Positions 16,463-23,194 of a stretch of DNA of 37,615 nt are shown one piece after another. Each line of letters begins with the position of its first letter. Position 1 is the stretch's first letter. The stretch covers positions 1 through 37,615 of the forward strand of contig CAZGQD010000012.1 of the NCBI GenBank assembly GCA_964527395.1, read 5' to 3'. The notes beneath the pieces are model-generated. The model was not told the origin of the DNA and made no database searches. It saw only the letters and a list, made by a program, of their open reading frames with translations. Source of the stretch: GCA-2688265 sp964527395 (lineage in GTDB: Archaea; Nanobdellota; Nanobdellia; Woesearchaeales; GW2011-AR9). The position numbers and the translations under genes were made by a program.

Positions 16463-16482
16463 TCTTTATATGTTTTACGTAG
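16463..16482 (-). promoter_or_regulatory. Promoter and half-operator of the NrtR-like gene
   Basis: On the minus strand ACATATAAA near 16463-16471 is a TATA box about 26 bp from the ATG at 16439, predicting a leaderless mRNA. Next to it TTTTACGTA (16473-16481) repeats one arm of the palindrome at 16495-16517, suggesting autoregulation. Confidence 0.45.
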
Positions 16483-16494
16483 TTCTTACAATAT

Positions 16495-16527
16495 CTTTAC
16501 GTATTAATTACGTAAAGTTTATAAAGT
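16495..16527 (+). promoter_or_regulatory. Operator palindrome overlapping a TATA box
   Basis: CTTTACGTA-TTAAT-TACGTAAAG (16495-16517) is a perfect inverted repeat with 9-bp arms. It abuts GTTTATAAAGT (16517-16527), the probable TATA box of the operon starting at 16586. A protein bound here would block TBP/TFB. The adjacent NrtR-like gene is the obvious candidate regulator. Confidence 0.6.
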
Positions 16528-16585
16528 ACAAGATTCTGAGCGTAGTACTTAGCGTGGAAATGACGTTAAATGGAGGAAAAGTAAA

Positions 16586-16993
16586 ATGGAAAGAATAAAT
16601 AATTTGTTAGATGTGGTAGGAGGGATTGAGAGTAGTTTTTATGAACCAGTAATTAAGTTGCATACAAATTTGCGATTGAGAGGATTTGCTGAACGAAATG
16701 GAGATTTAAGCGTGTATAAGTTAAATCCAAGAGATTCTACAGTTTTGGTTTTTGGAGATAGTGGTTTTGTTTTGCAACAAGAAAGAATTAGAGGTAGTTA
16801 TGGTGAAGCTGGTTATAAGGAGTCCTGTAAGAATCCTTATGATACACAAAATGGAAGGTTAATTGCAGTAAGTATTAATGGAAGAGTAAATGATATGTTG
16901 AATCATTTTCCGGGAATTACTGTAGGAGATATTGAATCAGGGCTTGAAAGTGCAATAAAGGGAAGTAAATTGTATCAAAGAGGGGTGGTTTGA
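16586..16993 (+). CDS. Hypothetical protein upstream of a Nudix hydrolase
   Basis: 135 residues from ATG 16586, with a GGAGG ribosome binding site at about 16571. Soluble, no family recognised. Sequence features include FVLQQERIRGSYGEAGYKESC and a C-terminal NHFPGITVGDIESGLESAIKG. It ends directly at the ATG of the Nudix gene (no gap), so both are cotranscribed and probably work together. Confidence 0.6.
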   Translation: MERINNLLDVVGGIESSFYEPVIKLHTNLRLRGFAERNGDLSVYKLNPRDSTVLVFGDSGFVLQQERIRGSYGEAGYKESCKNPYDTQNGRLIAVSINGRVNDMLNHFPGITVGDIESGLESAIKGSKLYQRGVV

Positions 16994-17410
16994 ATGCAAT
17001 TTGAGTATTGTGCGGATGCAATAGCACTTTATGATGGAAAGTTGCTTTTGGTTGAACGTTTGAGTTTCCCACAAGGGTATGCACTTCCAGGAGGACGTCG
17101 GGATTATATTGATGGTGTCCTGGAGGATGCTTTTTCTTGTGCCACTCGTGAGACTTTTGAAGAAACTGGGCTTGATTTAATTGTTGAAAGAGTTGTGGGA
17201 ACTTATAATGCTGTTGGAAGAGATCCGCGTGGACCAAAAGAATCTACTGTGGTGTATGGAACTGTAAGTGGGGATTTGCGAAGTGAAGAAGGAAAAACAA
17301 GAGCGTTTTTGATGGATCTATGTGATTTGGATGAGAATAAAGATAGGTTTGCGTTTGATCATTACGATATCATTAGAGAATGGAGAAATGATTTAGGCAG
17401 CGTCTCTTAG
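16994..17410 (+). CDS. Nudix hydrolase
   Basis: 138 residues. Nudix box residues are intact: GGRRDYIDG, E, then RETFEETGLDL (R-E-x-x-E-E-x-G), with a few extra residues between the glycine and the first glutamate compared with the consensus. The fold start (YCADAIALYDGKLLLVERLSFPQGYALPGG) is typical of ADP-ribose or nucleotide-sugar pyrophosphatases. Second gene of an operon under a probable NrtR operator, which points to ADP-ribose/NAD-related substrates by inference. Its 3' end overlaps the convergent HD gene by 18 bp. Confidence 0.88.
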   Translation: MQFEYCADAIALYDGKLLLVERLSFPQGYALPGGRRDYIDGVLEDAFSCATRETFEETGLDLIVERVVGTYNAVGRDPRGPKESTVVYGTVSGDLRSEEGKTRAFLMDLCDLDENKDRFAFDHYDIIREWRNDLGSVS

Positions 17411-18943
17411 AAGTGCTGTTGTGTACTCTTGTGCTGCTCTTTGGACCCTTGCTAGATGTTGTTTTGGTGCTAGAACCATGAAGTGCCTTGAGTGTCTAGA
17501 ACCTGAGAAAGTATTGAAGAGGCCTTCCAATCTAGCATTGTGGTAGTCATTTTCACCTGCACTGGAAAGTCTATCTGGAGCATGATAAACATCTCCACTT
17601 CTGTTGAAAACATGTAATTTGAATTTGTTTCTTTGTTCTTCTCTTGTTGGGATTCTTTTTGTATTAGGAAAGTAGACAATAACTTCATGTTCTTCTAGAT
17701 AAGGTTTACCTGAGCCTGCATTTGCTCTATCTAAAATTTGTTGTTTGATATGTTGTTCATTGTTTGCGTATCTAGTTCTATCTTGTTCACTTCCTATTCC
17801 TCTGAGGTCTAGTAGTTTATGGTACAGAAGTTGAGATTCTGTAGCAGATCTTCCTTCAGCTGGATTAGGTATTTTGTTAGCATCAATTTCAAAGGCAATA
17901 CCATATTTATTTTCTCTATTGTACCTTAAAGTTAAGAAAAAATTTGAGGCGATTGGATCTGCATTGTCATAGCTAGTAAAGAAATTTTCTAGTTGTCTAT
18001 CAGTTAATAAATAAAGGGATTCTGCAATAGGTCCCATTTCTGGTCCTAAGGCTCTTAAAAATCTTTTACAGGCTTCGTTGAACATTGCTTCGAATTTTAA
18101 AACAGCTTTATTTGTGTAAACTTCATTGTACATATGTTGTTTGCCATTTTGAAGATGAGTTAAAGGGAGGAGACCTCTTTCGTCTATTGCTAAATGGACT
18201 CCACCTTCTGTTTGAACAAGACCAAGGCAGTTGATAATTCTACCTGGGTCAAGAGTAATTCCAGGAAGTCCAGCATTGCTTGGATCTCTTTGAAGATAAT
18301 CAATACTGTCAGCATCAAAAAGTTTTCCATCTACAAATTCTCTTAGAAAATGATTTCTTCCAATATGGTCTGGATCTGATGGTTTTCTATGAATTAATTG
18401 AGAAACTATTCTGGGATCTATTCCGAATTCTTCTAACCTATTAGGTATTGTGGGAATGTCTTTTAAAAATTTATAAGTTCTTTCTCTTTGTGTTTTTCCA
18501 ATTATTTTGTCAAGAGTTTCGTTTCCAAAAAATTGATGTAAACTATCTCTACCAGAAATTAGATCTGCAGATATTTCTTCATGGGATCTTCTAGAATATG
18601 GTTCAATTACACTTTCAAGATTATGAGAAAATGGGTAGTGTCCAATGTCATGAAGAAAAGCAGCAGCTAAAATAACAGGAAGAAGGTGGTCGTAATTTGT
18701 TTTGTGAGGTCCCCCTACTCTTGCTGCTTGCCACATTTGTTCTGCTCTTCTAGCAGTTCCAATCATATGGCCTTTTCTAGTATGGTTTAAATTTGAGTAA
18801 GCTGCAGATCCAAAACCATTTTGAACAACTCTACCAGCTCTTTGCATTGCTGGAGAATCAAGTAATCTAACTATAAAGGGAGGATATCTATATGATGAAT
18901 CAAGTCCATCATTGATTGCTGTTCTTCCTGAAATATGTGGCAT
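17393..18943 (-). CDS. HD-domain phosphohydrolase (dNTPase/SAMHD1-like)
   Basis: 516 residues. The HD site is clear: HTRKGHMIGTARRAEQMW (first H), AAAFLHDIGHYPFSHNLE near residues 93-110 (H-D pair and GHxPFSH), and FDADSIDYLQRDPSNAG (last D). This pattern belongs to the COG1078 branch, related to dGTP triphosphohydrolases and SAMHD1. It probably hydrolyses dNTPs or another phosphorylated nucleotide. The C-terminal 180 residues are less conserved. Starts divergently from gyrB. Confidence 0.9.
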   Translation of the reverse strand: MPHISGRTAINDGLDSSYRYPPFIVRLLDSPAMQRAGRVVQNGFGSAAYSNLNHTRKGHMIGTARRAEQMWQAARVGGPHKTNYDHLLPVILAAAFLHDIGHYPFSHNLESVIEPYSRRSHEEISADLISGRDSLHQFFGNETLDKIIGKTQRERTYKFLKDIPTIPNRLEEFGIDPRIVSQLIHRKPSDPDHIGRNHFLREFVDGKLFDADSIDYLQRDPSNAGLPGITLDPGRIINCLGLVQTEGGVHLAIDERGLLPLTHLQNGKQHMYNEVYTNKAVLKFEAMFNEACKRFLRALGPEMGPIAESLYLLTDRQLENFFTSYDNADPIASNFFLTLRYNRENKYGIAFEIDANKIPNPAEGRSATESQLLYHKLLDLRGIGSEQDRTRYANNEQHIKQQILDRANAGSGKPYLEEHEVIVYFPNTKRIPTREEQRNKFKLHVFNRSGDVYHAPDRLSSAGENDYHNARLEGLFNTFSGSRHSRHFMVLAPKQHLARVQRAAQEYTTALLRDAA

Positions 18944-19025
18944 TTTGAAAGGTAGTTTTTGTTTAATATTTAAAGTATTGGGTTTAGTTTAAAAGATAGC
19001 TAAAATAAAGGTATTTATACTCTTT

Positions 19026-19046
19026 TATACCGGTATATTTATAAAG
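19026..19046 (+). promoter_or_regulatory. gyrB promoter with TATACCGGTATA palindrome
   Basis: The 12-bp perfect palindrome TATACCGGTATA (19026-19037) is followed at once by TTTATAAAG (19038-19046), a good TATA box. The start codon is 76 bp further on, so unlike many genes here gyrB has a leader, with GGTGA (19109-19113) as ribosome binding site. The palindrome sits where the TFB recognition element would be and may be an operator. Confidence 0.5.
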
Positions 19047-19121
19047 AGTTAGAGTGCTGAAATGCTGTTAAAATGAGCTTCTTTTAGCTTAGTTTTATCG
19101 TCTAAAAAAGGTGAAAAATCA

Positions 19122-21296
19122 ATGTCAGAAGAGATGAATTCTAATCAAGAAAATCAAGTAGTTGAAAGTAGTGAAAAAGAGGCTGTAGTCGCTGCTGAAT
19201 CTAGTGTTGCTAATGAATCTAATGGTTCAGAAGTGGCAAGTGGGGCTGAAGAAGCTAATGTGGCTACTGAAACAAAAGAAGCTGTTAAATCAGTTGAAAC
19301 TGCTGCTCCTAAAAAAGAATATGGGGCTTCTAATATCAGTGTTTTAGAAGGTTTACAGGCGGTGAGGCTCAGGCCGGGCATGTATATTGGAGATGTTGGT
19401 GTTAAAGGGCTTCATCACCTTGTTTATGAAGTTGTAGATAACTCTATTGATGAGGCTATGGCAGGGCATTGTTCCAAAATCATAGTTATTTTACATACAG
19501 ATGGCTCATGTTCAGTAAAGGATGATGGAAGAGGTATTCCAGTTGATATACATCCGAAATTAGGTATTCCAGCAGTAGAAGTAGTAATGACAAAACTGCA
19601 TGCTGGTGGGAAGTTTGATAAGGATACTTATAAGGTGAGTGGAGGGCTGCATGGAGTAGGAATTAGTGTTGTGAATGCACTTTCTGAGTTACTTGTAGTT
19701 AATATTCGTCGTAGTGGAAGTATTCATAGGCAAGAGTATAGTCGTGGGAAGAAACAAACAGATTTAGAAGTTACTGGAGTTTCTGAAACAAGTGGGACTA
19801 CAGTGCTTTTTAAACCAGATCCAGATATGTTTCCTGAGACTCGGTTTCAGTTTGGGATTTTAGCTAATAGACTTCGTGAACTTGCCTTTTTAAACAAAGG
19901 TATTGATATTACAATTATTGATGAACGTGAAGAAGTTGCAGTTGAAGTTAGTGAAGGTTCTGAAGGATTAGTTGGATCAGAAGTAGCTGGAGTAGATGTT
20001 GCTGAAGGTTCAAGTGATTCTGGAGAAGTTAAGTTTAGACAAGAACATTTCTCTTATGAAAAAGGAATTACTGAGTTTGTAGAATATGTTGATCGTGAAA
20101 AACAAGAAATACATAATCCAATTTATTTTGTAGGAGAAAAAGATAATGTGCAAGTTGAAATAGCATTTGCGTATAACCAAAGCTATAACTCTCAAGTTCA
20201 TGCTTTTGTGAATAATATCAATACTCGTGAAGGTGGGACACATCTGTCTGGGTTTCAGGCTGCACTTACTCGGTGTTTAAATAATGCCGCTAAGGAAGTT
20301 TCTAAGAAAGGAGCAGAAGTGAAATTAACTGGAGAAGATGTAAAGGAAGGTCTTACTGCTGTTATATCAGTGAAAGTTCCAGAACCACTGTTTGAAGGGC
20401 AGACAAAAACAAAGTTAGGAAATTCTGAAGTTTATGGAATTGTTTCATCATTGACAAATTTACATTTAGATACTTATTTTGGAGAAAATCCAAATGTGAT
20501 CAAGTTGATTGTACAAAAGTCTCTTGATGCTGCTAGGGCTCGTGAAGCTGCACGTAAGGCACGTGAATTAACTAGACGTAAGAATGCACTTGATGGAGCA
20601 GGACTACCTGGGAAGCTTGCTGATTGTTCAAGTAAAGATCCTAGCGTCTGTGAAATATACATTGTAGAAGGAGATTCAGCTGGGGGCTCAGGCAAACAAG
20701 GACGTAACCGTGAGTTTCAAGCAATATTGCCATTACGAGGTAAAATTTTGAATGTTGAGAAAGCTAGACTTGCTAAGGCACTCTCAAACAAAGAAATACG
20801 TGCTTTAATTACAGCACTTGGTGTTGGAATTGGAGATGATTTTGATGTTTCTAAGCTGCGTTATGGAAAAGTGATTATTATGTGTGACGCAGATGTAGAT
20901 GGATCACATATTATGACTCTAATTTTGACATTCTTCTTTAGATATATGAAAGAATTGGTAGAAAATGGACACATATATGTTGCTATGCCGCCACTTTATC
21001 GTTTGAAGAAAGGTAAGCAGATGAAATATGTCTATACTGATCGTGAAAAAGAAGATGCTTTACTTGAATGGGGTGAAGGAGTTGGAATTCAAAGGTATAA
21101 AGGTCTTGGAGAGATGGATCCGTCACAACTGTGGGAAACTACAATGGATCCTGAAGTTCGTAATTTGAAGAAAATTAATATTGAAGATGCAGTTGAAGCA
21201 GATAGGATTTTTACTGTTCTGATGGGTGATGATGTGCCTAGTAGACGAGCTTTTATTGAAGCTAATGCGAAAGAAGTTCAGGAGCTTGATGTTTAG
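19122..21296 (+). CDS. gyrB: DNA gyrase subunit B
   Basis: 724 residues. GHKL ATPase domain: VYEVVDNSIDEAMAGHC, VKDDGRGIPVDIHPK, GGLHGVGISVVNAL. TOPRIM domain: EGDSAGGSGKQGRNREFQ, LPLRGKILNVEKA, DADVDGSHIMTLIL. It ends in the usual RRAFIEANA. With GyrA it introduces negative supercoils using ATP; gyrA is not in this window. Archaeal gyrases were acquired from bacteria. Two low-complexity additions are present: an N-terminal tail of about 65 residues rich in E, S, V and A, and an insertion near residues 270-305 (SEGSEGLVGSEVAGVDVAEG) in the ATPase/transducer region. Confidence 0.97.
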   Translation: MSEEMNSNQENQVVESSEKEAVVAAESSVANESNGSEVASGAEEANVATETKEAVKSVETAAPKKEYGASNISVLEGLQAVRLRPGMYIGDVGVKGLHHLVYEVVDNSIDEAMAGHCSKIIVILHTDGSCSVKDDGRGIPVDIHPKLGIPAVEVVMTKLHAGGKFDKDTYKVSGGLHGVGISVVNALSELLVVNIRRSGSIHRQEYSRGKKQTDLEVTGVSETSGTTVLFKPDPDMFPETRFQFGILANRLRELAFLNKGIDITIIDEREEVAVEVSEGSEGLVGSEVAGVDVAEGSSDSGEVKFRQEHFSYEKGITEFVEYVDREKQEIHNPIYFVGEKDNVQVEIAFAYNQSYNSQVHAFVNNINTREGGTHLSGFQAALTRCLNNAAKEVSKKGAEVKLTGEDVKEGLTAVISVKVPEPLFEGQTKTKLGNSEVYGIVSSLTNLHLDTYFGENPNVIKLIVQKSLDAARAREAARKARELTRRKNALDGAGLPGKLADCSSKDPSVCEIYIVEGDSAGGSGKQGRNREFQAILPLRGKILNVEKARLAKALSNKEIRALITALGVGIGDDFDVSKLRYGKVIIMCDADVDGSHIMTLILTFFFRYMKELVENGHIYVAMPPLYRLKKGKQMKYVYTDREKEDALLEWGEGVGIQRYKGLGEMDPSQLWETTMDPEVRNLKKINIEDAVEADRIFTVLMGDDVPSRRAFIEANAKEVQELDV

Positions 21297-21608
21297 ATGG
21301 CTTTGGAATTACTTAAGTGGGATATTTATCAGATCAGTACTAGTGGATCTGTAATTAAAGGAGTCAAACTTAGAGGTAGAATTCGTAAGTTTTGTTTGAT
21401 TAATGAAATAAATGTTCTTGCTGAAAATGCTTTTGATGAAGAAAATACTGTTCGTTTTGCAGTTTTAAGTGGAACTGATGTAGGAAAGATAGTTGAGAAG
21501 ATCAAAGAGATGATTCCTGACTCTAGTGTTGAATTGGTTCGAGAATCAATAGTTAATCCAGTTTTGTCTAAATTGAAGGTTAACATTAAGGAGAGATATA
21601 CTCTTTAG
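21297..21608 (+). CDS. Small protein fused to the gyrB operon, acylphosphatase-like fold
   Basis: 103 residues; its ATG follows the gyrB stop codon without a gap, so the two genes are cotranscribed. The order strand (GVKLRGRIRKFCL), ENTVRFAVLSGTDVGKIVEKIKEMIPDSSVELV recalls the acylphosphatase ferredoxin-like fold, but the catalytic R/N loop is not evident. It may be a degenerate or regulatory homologue. The call is tentative. Confidence 0.6.
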   Translation: MALELLKWDIYQISTSGSVIKGVKLRGRIRKFCLINEINVLAENAFDEENTVRFAVLSGTDVGKIVEKIKEMIPDSSVELVRESIVNPVLSKLKVNIKERYTL

Positions 21609-21631
21609 GTTTGTAATTAAGTTTTTTTAGG

Positions 21632-21770
21632 TAAGAAAATAGCACTGTCAGACCTAGTGCAGGTACATTCCCCTGAGCTTTGGATTTTTACTGATAAATC
21701 AGTAAAAATGCTCGTGGAAAATGTTATGTTTTTAGTGGGAATGCCAGTAGGGGACTGTGCTATTTTCTTA
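21632..21770. ncRNA. Candidate 139-nt structured RNA with branched stems
   Basis: Outer stem: TAAGAAAATAGCACTGTC (21632-21649) pairs with GACTGTGCTATTTTCTTA (21753-21770), 17 of 18 positions. Inside are ACCT/AGGT (21652-21655 with 21661-21664), CATTCCC/GGGAATG (21666-21672 with 21737-21743), GAGC/GCTC (21675-21678 with 21710-21713) and a perfect 10-bp hairpin TTTTTACTGA/TCAGTAAAAA with TAAA loop (21685-21708). It lies between the gyrB operon and a PUA-protein gene. The nested stems suggest a structured RNA or leader; the long terminal inverted repeat also allows a small mobile element. No known archaeal RNA class was recognised. Strand assumed plus if it is a leader. Confidence 0.5.
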
Positions 21771-21788
21771 GCTTGTAAGGCTAAGGAT

Positions 21789-21869
21789 ATGAGAGATTTT
21801 CTCGAAATTTTCTTTGGTGGTATTTTTGTTGTTGTAATTGTTCTTTTTTCATTAGTTTTAAGTATTTGA
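21789..21869 (+). CDS. Possible 26-aa membrane peptide
   Basis: ATG 21789, with AAGG just upstream. MRDFLEIFFGG is followed by a single hydrophobic helix ending at the stop (IFVVVIVLFSLVLSI). It directly follows the 139-nt structured sequence, which could be its leader. Very short, so chance is possible. Confidence 0.35.
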   Translation: MRDFLEIFFGGIFVVVIVLFSLVLSI

Positions 21870-21888
21870 CCTTGATTATTATGGTTAT

Positions 21889-22356
21889 ATGGTTAAAAAG
21901 GTTAGAATCAAGGCTAAAGAGTTGATTAAGGAGTTAGGTGAGTTTGGTTATGAGTATTCTGTATCTAAAAAAGATGCTGTAGAAAGATTAATTGATAAGT
22001 CTGAGGGAATTGAGCTTTTTTTAATTAATGGAGAAGCTGCGTTTTTTTATTCTAATAAGAAGTTGTTGCCTACACTTAAGTTGTTGTTGAAGCAAGTAGG
22101 CCTGTTGCCTAAGTTTGTGGTAGATATGGGGGCTGTACGGTTTGTGGTAGGAGGAGCAGATATAATGAGACCAGGAATAGTTACAGTTGATTCTTTAGTT
22201 TCTGTTGGGGCTTTTGTAGTGATTGTAGATGAGACGCATGGAAAGCCGCTGGCTGTGTGTGAGACTTTATTTTCTGGAGAAGATATTAATTTTATGAAGA
22301 AAGGAAAAGTGCTTAGGAATATTCATTATGTGGGAGATAAGCTTTGGAAGATTTAG
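21889..22356 (+). CDS. PUA-domain RNA-binding protein (MCT-1/Tma20-like)
   Basis: 155 residues. Residues 1-75 resemble the pre-PUA domain of archaeal proteins (IKAKELIKELGEFGYEYSVSKKDAVERL). Residues about 78-150 are a PUA domain: PKFVVDMGAVRFVVGGADIMRPGI, then VGAFVVIVDETHGKPLAVCE. Such proteins bind tRNA or rRNA and, for the eukaryotic MCT-1/Tma20 relatives, act in translation initiation and ribosome recycling. ATG 21889 is used; the ATG at 21881 is out of frame. Confidence 0.88.
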   Translation: MVKKVRIKAKELIKELGEFGYEYSVSKKDAVERLIDKSEGIELFLINGEAAFFYSNKKLLPTLKLLLKQVGLLPKFVVDMGAVRFVVGGADIMRPGIVTVDSLVSVGAFVVIVDETHGKPLAVCETLFSGEDINFMKKGKVLRNIHYVGDKLWKI

Positions 22357-22372
22357 TAGTTTTTGTTAGAAT

Positions 22373-22439
22373 CTGCTCTTTCCACTTGTGTATTCACAGG
22401 TGTTGTTGAATATTATTAAACATTAATTGGAAAGAGCAG
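22373..22439. repeat. Inverted repeat, 11-bp arms, with inner hairpin
   Basis: CTGCTCTTTCC (22373-22383) is perfectly complementary to GGAAAGAGCAG (22429-22439). Inside, ACTTGTG/CACAGGT (one G-T pair) forms a hairpin with a TATT loop. It starts 17 bp after the PUA-gene stop, so it could act as a 3' structure of that transcript or be a small mobile element. Confidence 0.55.
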
Positions 22440-22446
22440 GGTCCAA

Positions 22447-22556
22447 GAAAATCAGACCGAGCGAAGCGAGCATGCATGAAAAGCAAAGCTTTTCAGCACT
22501 GAAAATGTTTCATTTTCATGTGCCACCATGTCTTTGACTAGTGGCGTCTGATTTTC
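22447..22556. ncRNA. Cloverleaf-like sequence with three inner hairpins
   Basis: The outer stem GAAAATCAGAC (22447-22457) pairs perfectly with GTCTGATTTTC (22546-22556). Inside, three adjacent hairpins fill the space: TGAAAAGC-AAA-GCTTTTCA (22477-22495, extended by TGC/GCA with one bulge), TGAAAATG-TTT-CATTTTCA (22500-22518) and GCCAC...GTGGC (22522-22545) with an inner GTC-TTT-GAC. Before them lies GAGCGAAGCGAGC. All loops are three-base. Either a structured RNA or a folded mobile element; no open reading frame. No TATA box was identified for it. Confidence 0.5.
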
Positions 22557-22643
22557 GTTTGACTATTAGAACGAATGAATGGATAATGACCTGAGTAAGA
22601 TTAATAAATACTTTTATGTTTAATTTAGGAAGAGGTGAATTTT

Positions 22644-23051
22644 ATGAAGTTAATGAAGTTAAAAGATTATTTTACGACAGCAGAAGGTTTACTCCGATTA
22701 GGTGTTTTTGGAAGTTTTTTTGGGCATGGAGTTTTTGCTTTATTAGTAAAACAAAGCTGGCTTTCTTATTTTACAGCAGTAGGTTTGACTGAAGCAATTG
22801 GAATGAAATTGTTGCCGTTAATTGGAGTAATGGACATAGTAGTAGCTTTTATTGCGCTTTTGTATCCTTTGCGAATAGTATTAGCATGGGCAGCAGTATG
22901 GGGTTTTTGGACAGCGTTACTTAGACCAATAGCAGGAGATCCAATTTGGGATTTTGTTGAAAGGTGGTTGAATTGGGCAGGACCATTAGCACTTTTAGCA
23001 ATGCAAGGATGGCCAAAGAAAATGAAAGATTGGTTTGAAGTTAAAAAGTGA
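22644..23051 (+). CDS. Small integral membrane protein, DoxX-like
   Basis: 135 residues from ATG 22644, with ribosome binding site GAGGTGA about 6 nt upstream (a GTG at 22635 lies inside it). Four hydrophobic helices: LLRLGVFGSFFGHGVFALL, AIGMKLLPLIGVMDIVVAFIAL, LRIVLAWAAVWGFWTALL, LNWAGPLALLAMQ. The layout resembles DoxX-like/SURF4-type proteins; the function is not known. A basic tail (PKKMKDWFEVKK) ends it. Confidence 0.7.
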   Translation: MKLMKLKDYFTTAEGLLRLGVFGSFFGHGVFALLVKQSWLSYFTAVGLTEAIGMKLLPLIGVMDIVVAFIALLYPLRIVLAWAAVWGFWTALLRPIAGDPIWDFVERWLNWAGPLALLAMQGWPKKMKDWFEVKK

Positions 23052-23089
23052 TTTTGTAATTATATAATTATATGATTATAATAATATAA

Positions 23090-23135
23090 TTATTTTGTTT
23101 TTTCTTGTTTTTCTTGTTTTTTTACTTTTTTAAAT
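23090..23135 (+). terminator. T-tract terminator region
   Basis: Downstream of the DoxX-like gene stop, successive runs of five or more T separated by single C/G/A bases extend over about 45 bp. Archaeal RNA polymerase stops at such oligo-T runs without a hairpin. The next gene has its own TATA box at 23163. Confidence 0.5.
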
Positions 23136-23162
23136 AAGATTTTTTTGATTTGTTCTCTTAAG

Positions 23163-23173
23163 TTTTATAAATA
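23163..23173 (+). promoter_or_regulatory. TATA box of the radical SAM gene
   Basis: TTTTATAAATA is centred about 26 bp upstream of ATG 23195 and no ribosome binding site follows, giving another leaderless start. Confidence 0.5.
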
Positions 23174-23194
23174 AGAGAGTGATTTTGTTGCTAG

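Noticed and set aside
21632..21770. 5S rRNA, SRP RNA or RNase P RNA
   Set aside because: Key conserved sequences (5S CCGAAC and loop E, the SRP GGAAG/AGCAG loop, the RNase P GAGGAAAGTC core) are not found.
21657..21869. 70-residue plus-strand frame from GTG 21657
   Set aside because: Most of it runs through the highly paired 139-nt structure; only the last 26 codons look like a membrane peptide.
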